The notes below the pieces were generated by a model. The model was not told the DNA's origin. It made no database searches and saw only the letters and a program-made list of their open reading frames with translations. Source: Phyllobacterium myrsinacearum (GTDB lineage Bacteria; Pseudomonadota; Alphaproteobacteria; Rhizobiales; Rhizobiaceae). Taken from it: a stretch of DNA of 64,000 nt. This document shows positions 52,201 through 60,559 of this stretch, piece after piece. The stretch spans positions 62,001 through 126,000 of the forward strand of contig NZ_PVBT01000009.1 in the NCBI RefSeq assembly GCF_002980555.1. Direction: 5' to 3'. The translations under genes and the position numbers were made by a program. How positions within the stretch are numbered: position 1 is the stretch's first letter; every line of letters begins with the position of its first letter.

Positions 52201-52811
52201 CGAATGCCAACAACGACGTTGCCATCAATGATTTCATCCGAATGTTCGGTCCTTCGGGCGAGTTTGCAACATTCTTCCAGCTGCAGCTGAAACCATTCGT
52301 CGATGTTTCGCAGACACCGTGGCGCCTGGTCGGCATGAATGGTGCGGAGGCCATTGCCAGTGATGCCCTCGTACAGTTTGAAAATGCCCAGACCATCCAA
52401 ACCGCATTTTTCTCGAAAGGTGGCAATGATCTCAGCCTCGACCTGGATATCACACCCAATGATCTCGATAACAGTTCAACGGGTGTAACGCTCGATATCA
52501 ATGGCGAAACGATCAACTATGATCACGGACCAGTTCAGACCAAATCATTCAAGTGGCCCGGCCAAGGCAACCGTTCCGCCCGCATCGCCTTCAATCCTCC
52601 GGGACCCAACGCAAGCGTGAGCAAGACTGGCCCCTGGGCAATGTTCCGGCTGTTCGACCTTGCCCAGAGAAAGGCAGCAAGCGAAGATCAGTTTACAGCC
52701 TCGTTCCGGATGGGCAGCCGCGCCGCAAGCTTTGATGTGCGCGTTGGTTCCGTGCTCAATCCGTTCACGCTGAAGGCACTGCGCACATTTCGCTGCCCTG
52801 ACGCACTTTGA
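49239..52811 (+). CDS. tssM: T6SS inner-membrane protein TssM (IcmF/ImpL)
   Basis: 1190 residues, GTG start in a 4-bp overlap with tssL. Two N-terminal transmembrane helices (FWSLIWVVAIAVMIWFYG; IIAIGAVVLVWLIYVIVSAV), a cytoplasmic NTPase-like domain with Walker A GAPGSGKTT (~147-155), DTAGRYTTQDS and the G-domain-like LIFTKVDMLAGF, and a third helix (~455; IFYLVPLIIAGGLFAGW). A large periplasmic region follows, ending in the DUF1215/IcmF_C part (KWPGQGNRSARIAFNPPG, WAMFRLFDLAQ). Walker A is intact, so ATP binding is likely. TssM spans the periplasm to TssJ. Confidence 0.96.
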   Translation: MNILNWIYTIRSYIEGYLGFLKGGRFWSLIWVVAIAVMIWFYGESVAFGQWRPLESQYNRIIAIGAVVLVWLIYVIVSAVRRRRAEAAMIDAVAEDGTDSETEAKEEVALLRERLKHALLRLKSISKKRFGYVYDFPWYLIIGAPGSGKTTALVNSGLSFPFAEEMDEHSIQGVGGTRSCDWWFTDEAVLIDTAGRYTTQDSDVTVDSTAWQSFLGLLKRHRPLKPINGVLVTISMEDILTQSAQARFKEVRVIKQRLRDLEDNLKVRLPVYLIFTKVDMLAGFGEFFDNFNKFDREQVLGVTFPLGVSQSKGRIAEAFSGEIDLLLERMHRLLLERMQQEPDDIRRSSVFRFPAQFASIKSVLVEQIGELTASSKLVGAPLLRGVYFVSATQTGAVYDKVGRSTSARFSFLQEPNTAGTVSQKAFFLSRLFNDVVFGEANLVTTDIKVQRRKRILSAIFYLVPLIIAGGLFAGWTHAYFANQSTMSAVNERIASYNREATSIAIEDIATDDLNRILSPLDTLRDAIADDIAGKSRWYHFGTDQEAKLSDSMQATYARALNGFLLPRLLVHLQNRMNDPQITTGQLYDALKLYAMLGGLGPMDEQFAIQTLKANFAASLPGAGRAQARDSLLAHSRALLSRPLMTVTLDDNLIKKARDKINAIPRSQQLFELLLTSADAMALPEWRPIDKAGSGAELLFARGSHTDLRQGIAGIFTRDGYFNYFLPRLAEMSEQFAQEGWVIGEQKAQAESGDNLKTDVLRIYFNANRQQWAALLNDMAIRPAPDLIQAADIVRILASADNPLRTFAAAVAEATNLDPQQFAASPAKPAGKEAAVDEAQRRAAEEAAKVNAARVEELQALTDGFETTMLDPYAALRKSLQPPEGQKSQFTDLSPVLEELSLQLSRAATNAGEVNTIFGVESKLASANQMLVAQAQRLPEPVSRWVGRLATDIARLSASGARRSISDLWQSTGGRFCKIAIAGRYPFDPNANNDVAINDFIRMFGPSGEFATFFQLQLKPFVDVSQTPWRLVGMNGAEAIASDALVQFENAQTIQTAFFSKGGNDLSLDLDITPNDLDNSSTGVTLDINGETINYDHGPVQTKSFKWPGQGNRSARIAFNPPGPNASVSKTGPWAMFRLFDLAQRKAASEDQFTASFRMGSRAASFDVRVGSVLNPFTLKALRTFRCPDAL

Positions 52812-52869
52812 GGCATGAATTTCAGCAATCCATGACGGCATTGCCATCGTGGATACAGGACCGGAAGAG

Positions 52870-54297
52870 ATGAACCCGATGCTACCAAGAGATACGGTTC
52901 TGGCCGGCTATTTCGGCAAGGTGCCGTCCAAGGGCGATTTCATCAGCCGTCGGCTGGATAGGGATGTCCGCATGCAGCTCGATCAATGGCTGCAACCCGC
53001 GCTCCAGTCGAGTCGCGAGATGCTGGGCGATGAGTGGATGGACCTCTATCTCAATGCGCCGATCTGGCGCTTCTATCTTGAGGGCGGCATTTGCGGGCCC
53101 TACCCGGTTGTTGGCATGATGATCCCGAGCGTTGACAAGGCCGGGCGTTATTTTCCTTTTCTCGTCGCCGCACAGATACCGGACTTTTCCCTTTCCGTTG
53201 CGTCGATTGCCCGTGCCGATGGTTGGCTGCACTCCCTTGAAGACATTTTGCTGAGTGTTCTGGAGGATGAATTTGACATCGACTATTTCGACCATCAATT
53301 GGCAAAGAAGGCATTTGATCTTGATAACGCGCCAGCGGGCCTGAACCCGCTTGATGAACCGCCATCACAAACAGGCGCCTTTGCACCCCTGGCCGCCGCT
53401 CTTGCCGGGAAGTCGCTGCCGCAATCGGTCTGGTGGACATCCGGATCCGACCGCCGCAAACCCGGTATGTCATTGTATACCGGTTGGCCAGCCGCCACGG
53501 CCTTCGCATCATTCTTCAAGGACGATACGGCTTCGTCCGCATTTGAGGATGAATTTGCCAGGGCGAGGCAAAGCGGCCAATCCCTGCACAATAACGGCAT
53601 GTTTTCCGAAGCGCGGACCGTTGGCAACATTGCCGTCGCCGGCCGGTCTCATCGCGGTACACTTGCCGAGCAGAATACGGAAAGCTTCGTGTTTCAGCTG
53701 GAAAGAGGTTTCGTCTCTATCGCGGACGGTACATTCGGCCTAACCCGGAACGCGGCCATCTCGCGTTTTCTGCTTGCCGCCATAGACAGTATTCAATTGC
53801 CGGAGAACATCGAGGATGCACTTCAGTTGCTCGCCGATCGCCTGGAAGATGCCAAGCGGGCTCTCACAGCGCGTCTTGATATAGCCGTTGCCGGACTTGC
53901 ATTGCAGGCGGGTTCACTCAGCTTAGTCCTTCGGCCGGAACGGTTTGGTCTCATCGTACAAGGAAATGTCCATTGTCTCCTGTTACGGGACGGCACACTG
54001 ACCGAACTGACGGACACATCGCTCGGCAAGCGCTCCAGTTCAACATTGAAACTGCAGCTGAATCCGACCTCCGTTACAGTGACGGGAGACCTTGTCGCCG
54101 GCGACCGCTTTTTTCTGATGACAGAAAACATAGCGCAAACGGTTCGAGAAGACAGCATGTCAGCCTTGTCCACCACAAGCCGCGTGGAATCAATTGTCGA
54201 CCGGCTTGTCGATGACAGCCTGATCAATGGCGCTGAAGGCAATCTGACGCTGATTGCCATTGCTGTAGACCCGGCACCCGGCAATCACCGGCAATGA
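52870..54297 (+). CDS. tagF: TagF (ImpM) fused to a PP2C-like domain that has lost catalytic residues
   Basis: 475 residues from the ATG at 52870 (AGGA 9 bp upstream). TagF domain ~1-230: AGYFGKVPSKGDFISRRLDR, APIWRFYLEGGICGPYPVVG, MMIPSVDKAGRYFPFLVA. The PP2C-like domain begins near residue 250: the RxxNEDxF motif reads AEQNTESFVF (no Asp), ADG is kept at D286, but the SDGL motif reads LMTENIAQ (~E419) and the DNVT motif reads AEGNLTL (~N458). Three metal-ligand positions are altered, suggesting a pseudophosphatase. In Agrobacterium TagF-PppA is a fused post-translational T6SS repressor; here repression by binding is likely. Last gene of the tssJ-M operon, convergent with the autotransporter gene. 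Confidence 0.9.
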   Translation: MNPMLPRDTVLAGYFGKVPSKGDFISRRLDRDVRMQLDQWLQPALQSSREMLGDEWMDLYLNAPIWRFYLEGGICGPYPVVGMMIPSVDKAGRYFPFLVAAQIPDFSLSVASIARADGWLHSLEDILLSVLEDEFDIDYFDHQLAKKAFDLDNAPAGLNPLDEPPSQTGAFAPLAAALAGKSLPQSVWWTSGSDRRKPGMSLYTGWPAATAFASFFKDDTASSAFEDEFARARQSGQSLHNNGMFSEARTVGNIAVAGRSHRGTLAEQNTESFVFQLERGFVSIADGTFGLTRNAAISRFLLAAIDSIQLPENIEDALQLLADRLEDAKRALTARLDIAVAGLALQAGSLSLVLRPERFGLIVQGNVHCLLLRDGTLTELTDTSLGKRSSSTLKLQLNPTSVTVTGDLVAGDRFFLMTENIAQTVREDSMSALSTTSRVESIVDRLVDDSLINGAEGNLTLIAIAVDPAPGNHRQ

Positions 54298-54321
54298 TCG
54301 TAGGTGCAGAGCGAAGACAGA

Positions 54322-57300
54322 TCAGAACTGCATTCGGAACTGTGCCGTTACGGAGCCGCCAGTAATCGTCTCCCCGAACTGCACATCGCCGCGCACGCTG
54401 CCGATCACGAGACGTTCGACACCGTTGATCTTGCCTGTTAACGCCAGCAAATTCATACCCAAGCTTGCTTCGCCATAGGTATCGAGACGTTCTGTCTTTA
54501 CCGGCAAGACAACCGGATTTGCGCTGTTGGGGTCCAATGTCAGTTTGGCATTAATGTCACCGGCGAAATCGTGATAGGCGGTCATTGTCAGGAATGGCGA
54601 TAGACGAATTCGGTCATCGGAGAAGAAAAAGTTCCGCGAGACCGTTATGCCGCCAAACCCGATCATGCTCTTGACATCGTCAAACTGAACACGGCCCTCA
54701 TTCTGATTGAGCAAGATGTTTCGCGGAATAATCAGATCGTCCGTGCTGCTGTTGGAGTATGTGAACCCCGTCGCCGGAATGAACGACCAATCATTGTAGG
54801 CGAGTGTATAGGATGCTGATCCGCCAACGGAGGTGCGCTTGCCTTTGACACCGGCCCCATTGATCTTGAATATTGGGTCATCAACAGTAATGGTATAATC
54901 CATTAATTCCTGTCGAACCTGCATATCAAAAAAGAGCGGTCCTTTGGTATAGGCTGCATAGCCGCCATAGAACACGGAACTGAAATCCGTGGTATTCGCA
55001 TAGTTTTTCTGGTTCGATTTGCCGAATATCTGGCCCCCCGTCAGGCCGAAATTGACGTTGCCCCCCGTGCCTTGAATATTGAAGACACCTGCATCCATGC
55101 CCACCTGATATCCGTAGTAGCTCGTTTCGATGGTTGCCGGTGTGTTGACCTCTGAACCATCGGGCTGGTGAATGGTGCCTTGAGTATCAATTTTGGACAT
55201 GCCGCCGTTGGTTCTGATCCAGGGAGCAAGACCAAACTGGTTCTTCTCGGGGTCGATGGGCGCTGAAATCAGACCGCTCGAAGGCTTGAAGAACGATGAT
55301 GCAATGACGTTCTGTGACGCGATGAAGCCGGATACGACACCACTGGCTGCCGTGCCATTGATACCCGACTGAACGACATATTGCGCGTGATTGGTGCCGC
55401 CTTCCGATACCGTTTGACGGACCAGATTGTATTGCACGATGCCACCCGTGGGCAGTCCAGTTGCCGTCACCTGGCCGTTGCCGCTGCTGTCGGCAGCGTC
55501 AACCAGCAGGATGGTCTTACCAAATGCGGTAGGCTCCTGTCCGGAGGACAATGCATTGAGTTTCAGATTGGTGGTGCCCATCAAGACGCCGCCCAGGGTA
55601 ACGACGTCTGATGTTCCTTTGTTGAAATCAACATCCAGTGAAATATTCGATCCCGGCTGGCCGATATAACTACCGGAAATCGAAACGCGATCACCGACTT
55701 GGTTGTTGGCGAGGTTCAGGTTGCCGCCGGCCTGGTTCCGGAACTGCTCCAGACCGTTGAATCGCGTATTGCCAGTCGCGTTGATCAGTCCGCTGTTCTG
55801 AATAACGTCATTGCTGCCCGACAGAGCGAACTGACCGGAATTGCCGATATTCCACACGCCGCCAGCCATGTTGTTGACAAGTGTCTGCGCTCCCGGACCG
55901 GAAGACAGAACACCTTCAAGCAATGCGCCGGCATGGTTGTTCAGAGTTGCCTGGCCGCTGATATTGTCCAGCAATGTCAGGTTTTCCGGATTGGATGACG
56001 CGGAACGAATGGACGAAAAATTATCAAAAGTGACCGCACCTTTCGTGTCGGTGCGCAGCGCAGTCTGCCCGGCAGTGATGGCCTGATTGATGACCGCTTG
56101 CGCGGCAGTTGTCTCGCCTTTCAGGGAGATTGCCGTATCGCTCGCCCGGATAATACCATCAAGATTGAGCTGCATGGCTCCGTTGCCGGTGGTCTCGAGC
56201 GCTATGCCCGTATTGCCGGTGACAGCATTCGCCGTGGCAACAGAGATATCGCCGAGCTGAGATTTGACAAAAATTCCGTGACTTGTGCCAGTCAAGGCGG
56301 CCGTGTTCGCAATTGTGACCCGCCCGCCCGTCGACCCGGCCGATATAGCCGCACCGGATGTGCCTTGAACATTGCCACGTGCCGCGACATTCACGTCACC
56401 GGCACCGGTCGCAACAGCGCTGATACCCGTTCCACCGGAAACAACATCCGCAGTCTGGATATCAATTGCTCCATTCTGCGTTGTGGCAGATATGCCCTGG
56501 CTTGCGCCGTTTACCGCATTTGCCGCGGCAATTGTGACCCGCCCGCTCGTGGATCCAGCTGATATGGCCGCGCCGGATGTGCCTTGAACATTGCCACGTG
56601 CCGCGACATTCACGTCACCGGTACCGGTCGCGAAAGCGCTGATACCCGTTCCACCGGAAACAACATCCGCAGTCTGGATATCAATTGCTCCATTCTGCGT
56701 TGTGGCAGATATGCCCTGGCTTGCGCCGTTTACCGCATTTGCCGCGGCAATTGTGACCCGCCCGCTCGTGGATCCAGCTGATATGGCCGCGCCGGCCGCG
56801 CTTGTCACCACGCCGTTGCTGCTGACAGTCACATTCCCGCTACCGCTGGCAGCCGCATCAATACCAACTGCACCGGACACATTCCCGTTCGTTTGGATGT
56901 TGATATTGCCGGTTGTCTCGCGTGCAGTTATCGCAGTGCCAGATCCATTGTTCACAAAGGCATTTGTGCTGGTCAGAATATCGATACCGCCGCCGGTATT
57001 CGACACATTGATTCCGCTGGTCGACAGTGCCGAGATGGTCCCGCCGATTGCCTGGGCTTTGATGTCGGCCACAACCGTCCCTTGAACGGTCCCGCCTGTC
57101 TGGCCGAATGCATTGGTCGACACTTTGTTGGTGTTTGCCAGTGTGCCGCCGCTCAGCAGATAACTGTTCGTCTTCACAGACCCCTGCATGGTGCCACCGG
57201 ACTGGGCAAAGATGTTCGTGGTCACCATCCCGCCCATCGTGCCGCCGGTCTGTGTCACACTGGTCGTCGCGTTCAACACGCCCATCGATCCAACCGTACC

Positions 57301-60015
57301 AGAACCTGAAATCGTTGCCGTTTGCGTGTTCACCGTACCCGTCAGATTGCCTGTACCTGAGAGTTCATAGCTGCTTGTCGCGGCCGTGCCCGACAAGATA
57401 CCGCCGGATTGCGTAACGACGTCACTTGTACCAAGGCCATTCTTGATCGTCCCGGACATTGTCCCGCCAGTCAGATCATAGGACTTGGTGTTGGCCGTCC
57501 CGCCCATCGTCCCGCCTGTCTGGCTGATGGCGTTGGTAGCCGTAATGACGCCATTGCTCGCCACCGACCCCGACCCGCTGATCGTGGCCTTGTCTGTTGC
57601 CGTGACGGAACCGGAGAGAACACCGCCTGACAATTCATAGGTGCCGGTCGCGGCCGTGCCCGACAATGTACCGCCGGTTTGCGTCACATCGGTCGCATTG
57701 ATGATTTTCCCGGACATTTCGCCGCCGGACAAGTCGTAAAGCGGCGTATCCACCGTTCCACCCATCGTCCCGCCGGTCTGATTGATCTTGTTACCCGCCT
57801 TGATCGTGCCAGTGCCCGTTACCGACCCCGTCCCGCTGATCGTGGCTGTATTGGTCGCCGTGACAGTTCCGGAGAGCGTTCCACCGGAGAGCGTGTAGTC
57901 CTTCGCCCCAGCACTACCCGTTAGATTGCCGCCGGACTGAGTCAGGCCATTGGAAGCAGTGATCATTCCTGAAGCCGTTCCCCCGGACAGGCTATAATCG
58001 ACAGTCTTTGCCGTCCCGCCCATCGTCCCGCCTGTCTGGCTGATGGTGTTGGTAGCCGTAACGACACCAGTGCTGGTAACCGATCCCGACCCGCTGATCG
58101 TGGCCTTGTCTGTTGCCGTGACAGCTCCGGAGAGCGTTCCGCCGGAAAGCGTGTAATTCTTCGCTCCAGCACTACCCGTTAGATTGCCGCCGGACTGAGT
58201 CAGGCCATTGGAAGCAGTGATCGTTCCTGAAGCCGTCCCTCCGGACAAGCTATAATCGACAGTCGTTGCCGTCCCGCCCATCGTGCCGCCCGTCTGCTTC
58301 ACATTGGTGGCATTGATGATCTTGCCGGACATCTCACCGCCGGACAGGTTATAAAGCGGCGTGTCTGCCGTCCCGCCCATCGTCCCGCCGGTCTGGCTGA
58401 TGGTGTTGGTAGCCGTAACGACACCAGTGCTGGTAACCGATCCCGACCCGCTGATCGTGGCCTTGTCTGTTGCCGTGACGGAACCAGAGAGAACACCGCC
58501 TGAGAGTTCATAGCTGCTTGTCGCGGCCGTGCCCGACAAGATACCGCCGGATTGCGTAACGACGTCACTTGTACCAAGGCCATTCTTGATCGTCCCGGAC
58601 ATTGTCCCGCCAGTCAGATCATAGGACTTGGTGTTGGCCGTCCCGCCCATCGTCCCGCCTGTCTGGCTGATGGCGTTGGTAGCCGTAATGACGCCATTGC
58701 TCGCCACCGACCCCGACCCGCTGATCGTGGCCTTGTCTGTTGCCGTGACGGAACCGGAGAGAACACCGCCTGACAATTCATAGGTGCCGGTCGCGGCCGT
58801 GCCCGACAATGTACCGCCGGTTTGCGTCACATCGGTCGCATTGATGATTTTCCCGGACATTTCGCCGCCGGACAAGTCGTAAAGCGGCGTATCCGCCGTT
58901 CCACCCATCGTCCCGCCGGTCTGATTGATCTTGTTACCCGCCTTGATCGTGCCAGTGCCCGCTACCGACCCCGTCCCGCTGATCGTGGCTGTATTGGTCG
59001 CCGTGACAGTTCCGGAGAGCGTTCCACCGGAGAGCGTGTAGTCCTTCGCCCCAGCACTACCCGTTAGATTGCCGCCGGACTGAGTCAGGCCATTGGAAGC
59101 AGTGATCGTTCCTGAAGCCGTTCCCCCGGACAGGCTATAATCGACAGTCTTTGCCGTCCCGCCCATCGTCCCGCCGGTTTGTGTAACGCTGGTGGCAGCA
59201 TCTATCGTTGAGTTCGATGCAACCGTCCCCGTACCGCTGATGGTTGCGGTGTCAACCTTTATCGTTCCATTGATGACAGATCCCGCCGTCACATTCAGGG
59301 CTTGCTGCTGCTGTGTTGTTGTTCCCAGATCAAGTGTTCCACCGGAAACGCTGGTTGTTCCCGTTGTGGAACCCAATTTACCGTCCAACGATGGAAATAA
59401 CCCCTTTTGAAGCTGCAATACGCCGCCTCTGACATCGGTACCCCCAGCATAGCTGTTGTCCCCGCCAAGCACGACGGTTCCAGCTCCGTCTTTAACAAAC
59501 TGGGAACCCGCGTTCCCGGTTATCTTCGTATTTATCACAGCCGTTACACCAGGGTCGGCGGTAACAATGTTGGTGGGATTGGACAGATTAAGCGAAGCAT
59601 TTCCAAGCACCTGATCTGAGAGCTTGTAGCCATCCGTCTTGAACGTCAGCCCGCCAATGTTCTGCTGCCCGGCAATCGAAACCGTACCGGCCGTGCCTTG
59701 AAATACCGCCGTGCCGGCACTTGTCCAGGTTGAATTGGTACCACCGTTCGCCGTTGTCCAATTTGTGCCCGTGGCATTCCATGTGCCGGAGCCGCCATCA
59801 ACTGTACCGTTGGCCGTGGTATTGCTGCCATCCCAGTACTGGTCCGCAGCGTGCGCCATGCCTGCCAAAACGATATTGAGACCAACAGACAACAGGCCCG
59901 ATGCAAGGACGCATCGCGAAAGGTTAGTTGTAGACCGCAAACGATAAACGTAGTTTTCCTTCCGAAAAACGCGCTGCCTGGAATGGACGGGAGAGGTTGC
60001 GCTCGTCTTGTTCAA
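54322..60015 (-). CDS. Giant repeat-rich autotransporter adhesin
   Basis: 1897 residues. A long (~57-residue) signal region (LSRCVLASGLLSVGLNIVLA, cleavage near AHA) precedes a passenger of Gly/Thr/Ser repeats. Residues ~60-210 include a passenger-associated repeat (AGTVVLGGDNSYAGGTDVRG). Residues ~260-940 are dozens of short SGG / QTGGTMGGTA / SGTGSV modules, and ~1010-1230 carry 73-residue repeats. A beta-barrel of ~300 residues (from FGLAPWIRTNGGM, ~1592) ends in the terminal Phe of type Va barrels (TAQFRMQF). The passenger probably folds as a beta-helix exposed on the cell surface and used in adhesion or aggregation. No protease motif is seen. Converges on tagF; its start has no gene within 230 bp upstream. 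Confidence 0.92.
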   Translation of the reverse strand: MNKTSATSPVHSRQRVFRKENYVYRLRSTTNLSRCVLASGLLSVGLNIVLAGMAHAADQYWDGSNTTANGTVDGGSGTWNATGTNWTTANGGTNSTWTSAGTAVFQGTAGTVSIAGQQNIGGLTFKTDGYKLSDQVLGNASLNLSNPTNIVTADPGVTAVINTKITGNAGSQFVKDGAGTVVLGGDNSYAGGTDVRGGVLQLQKGLFPSLDGKLGSTTGTTSVSGGTLDLGTTTQQQQALNVTAGSVINGTIKVDTATISGTGTVASNSTIDAATSVTQTGGTMGGTAKTVDYSLSGGTASGTITASNGLTQSGGNLTGSAGAKDYTLSGGTLSGTVTATNTATISGTGSVAGTGTIKAGNKINQTGGTMGGTADTPLYDLSGGEMSGKIINATDVTQTGGTLSGTAATGTYELSGGVLSGSVTATDKATISGSGSVASNGVITATNAISQTGGTMGGTANTKSYDLTGGTMSGTIKNGLGTSDVVTQSGGILSGTAATSSYELSGGVLSGSVTATDKATISGSGSVTSTGVVTATNTISQTGGTMGGTADTPLYNLSGGEMSGKIINATNVKQTGGTMGGTATTVDYSLSGGTASGTITASNGLTQSGGNLTGSAGAKNYTLSGGTLSGAVTATDKATISGSGSVTSTGVVTATNTISQTGGTMGGTAKTVDYSLSGGTASGMITASNGLTQSGGNLTGSAGAKDYTLSGGTLSGTVTATNTATISGTGSVTGTGTIKAGNKINQTGGTMGGTVDTPLYDLSGGEMSGKIINATDVTQTGGTLSGTAATGTYELSGGVLSGSVTATDKATISGSGSVASNGVITATNAISQTGGTMGGTANTKSYDLTGGTMSGTIKNGLGTSDVVTQSGGILSGTAATSSYELSGTGNLTGTVNTQTATISGSGTVGSMGVLNATTSVTQTGGTMGGMVTTNIFAQSGGTMQGSVKTNSYLLSGGTLANTNKVSTNAFGQTGGTVQGTVVADIKAQAIGGTISALSTSGINVSNTGGGIDILTSTNAFVNNGSGTAITARETTGNINIQTNGNVSGAVGIDAAASGSGNVTVSSNGVVTSAAGAAISAGSTSGRVTIAAANAVNGASQGISATTQNGAIDIQTADVVSGGTGISAFATGTGDVNVAARGNVQGTSGAAISAGSTSGRVTIAAANAVNGASQGISATTQNGAIDIQTADVVSGGTGISAVATGAGDVNVAARGNVQGTSGAAISAGSTGGRVTIANTAALTGTSHGIFVKSQLGDISVATANAVTGNTGIALETTGNGAMQLNLDGIIRASDTAISLKGETTAAQAVINQAITAGQTALRTDTKGAVTFDNFSSIRSASSNPENLTLLDNISGQATLNNHAGALLEGVLSSGPGAQTLVNNMAGGVWNIGNSGQFALSGSNDVIQNSGLINATGNTRFNGLEQFRNQAGGNLNLANNQVGDRVSISGSYIGQPGSNISLDVDFNKGTSDVVTLGGVLMGTTNLKLNALSSGQEPTAFGKTILLVDAADSSGNGQVTATGLPTGGIVQYNLVRQTVSEGGTNHAQYVVQSGINGTAASGVVSGFIASQNVIASSFFKPSSGLISAPIDPEKNQFGLAPWIRTNGGMSKIDTQGTIHQPDGSEVNTPATIETSYYGYQVGMDAGVFNIQGTGGNVNFGLTGGQIFGKSNQKNYANTTDFSSVFYGGYAAYTKGPLFFDMQVRQELMDYTITVDDPIFKINGAGVKGKRTSVGGSASYTLAYNDWSFIPATGFTYSNSSTDDLIIPRNILLNQNEGRVQFDDVKSMIGFGGITVSRNFFFSDDRIRLSPFLTMTAYHDFAGDINAKLTLDPNSANPVVLPVKTERLDTYGEASLGMNLLALTGKINGVERLVIGSVRGDVQFGETITGGSVTAQFRMQF
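56343..56780 (-). repeat. 219-bp tandem duplication in the autotransporter passenger
   Basis: Two adjacent near-identical copies (56343-56561 and 56562-56780), each coding 73 residues (GDVNVAARGNVQGTSGAAIS ... DIQTADVVSGGTGISA). A third, diverged copy of part of the unit lies at higher coordinates. The unit is a multiple of three, so copy change keeps the frame. Confidence 0.85.
57190..59240 (-). repeat. Nested repeat array in the autotransporter passenger with a ~675-bp long duplication
   Basis: Short modules coding QTGGTMGGTA, LSGGxxSGxI and ATISGSGSV are reiterated throughout. On top of this, about 57357-58030 and 58500-59173 are almost identical (offset exactly 1143 bp, 381 codons), differing at only a few bases. 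Such recent in-frame duplication points to recombination-driven length change of the surface protein. Confidence 0.85.
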
Positions 60016-60245
60016 TGAATTGATTTCCGGTGAATGGACGTTGATGAAGCAAATCAGGAACTACGTTCTATGCGCAAACTATACAACGAGGCCAAAGCGC
60101 TCAACCCCAAGATGCATTTACATCAGTAGAGTTGCAATTATGTGTCGGTGTATCCACGGGAACTTTGGTTCACGAGAACAAGCAAAAGTTTCAACAGCTT
60201 GACCGGGACGGCGGCGCTGATCCGTACCGCTTCGGACAGGACTTG
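60016..60245. other. Upstream region of the autotransporter gene
   Basis: 230 bp with no supported gene. It should contain the autotransporter promoter. It is AT-richer than the coding DNA. I see no clear palindrome. Confidence 0.4.
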
Positions 60246-60434
60246 TTAGCGGCTGTTTGAATAATAAATCCCGAAATTCAACGCAAGCAGGGCTGCAAGC
60301 GTTACAAGAAAACTGCCAATGAATATAATAGCCTTGCCGCCCGCAGTTTTCTGGCGGTTTTTCTTATTGAACGTGACAGCGATTGCAGCGCCAATTGAGA
60401 TGCCCGCAACAGCGGGCACAGACATCAGATTCAT
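60246..60434 (-). CDS. Small two-helix membrane protein
   Basis: About 62 residues from the ATG at 60434 (a TTG start at 60461 would give 71). Two hydrophobic segments, VPAVAGISIGAAIAVTF and AIIFIGSFLVTLAALLALNF, flank a basic loop (NKKNRQKTAGGK). No family is recognised. It lies 125 bp downstream of the lipase gene on the same strand. An immunity or holin-like partner of that operon is conceivable, but nothing in the sequence proves it. Confidence 0.45.
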   Translation of the reverse strand: MNLMSVPAVAGISIGAAIAVTFNKKNRQKTAGGKAIIFIGSFLVTLAALLALNFGIYYSNSR

Positions 60435-60559
60435 ATTGGCAGCCTTTTTATTTGGTAACAACGAGAAGCTTGGCTACCCATTTTGAATCGTGCAAACAAC
60501 CTCATAAATGTATAATTGCACAACAAATATATCACTGCGGGTTGAAGATTCCCGTTGCA

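Noticed and set aside
57409-59067. Repeated short plus-strand frames with identical translations
   Set aside because: They mirror the duplicated autotransporter passenger and are not genes.
56343-59240. Autotransporter repeats as a CRISPR or satellite array
   Set aside because: The repeats keep one long reading frame and differ in multiples of three, so they are protein repeats.
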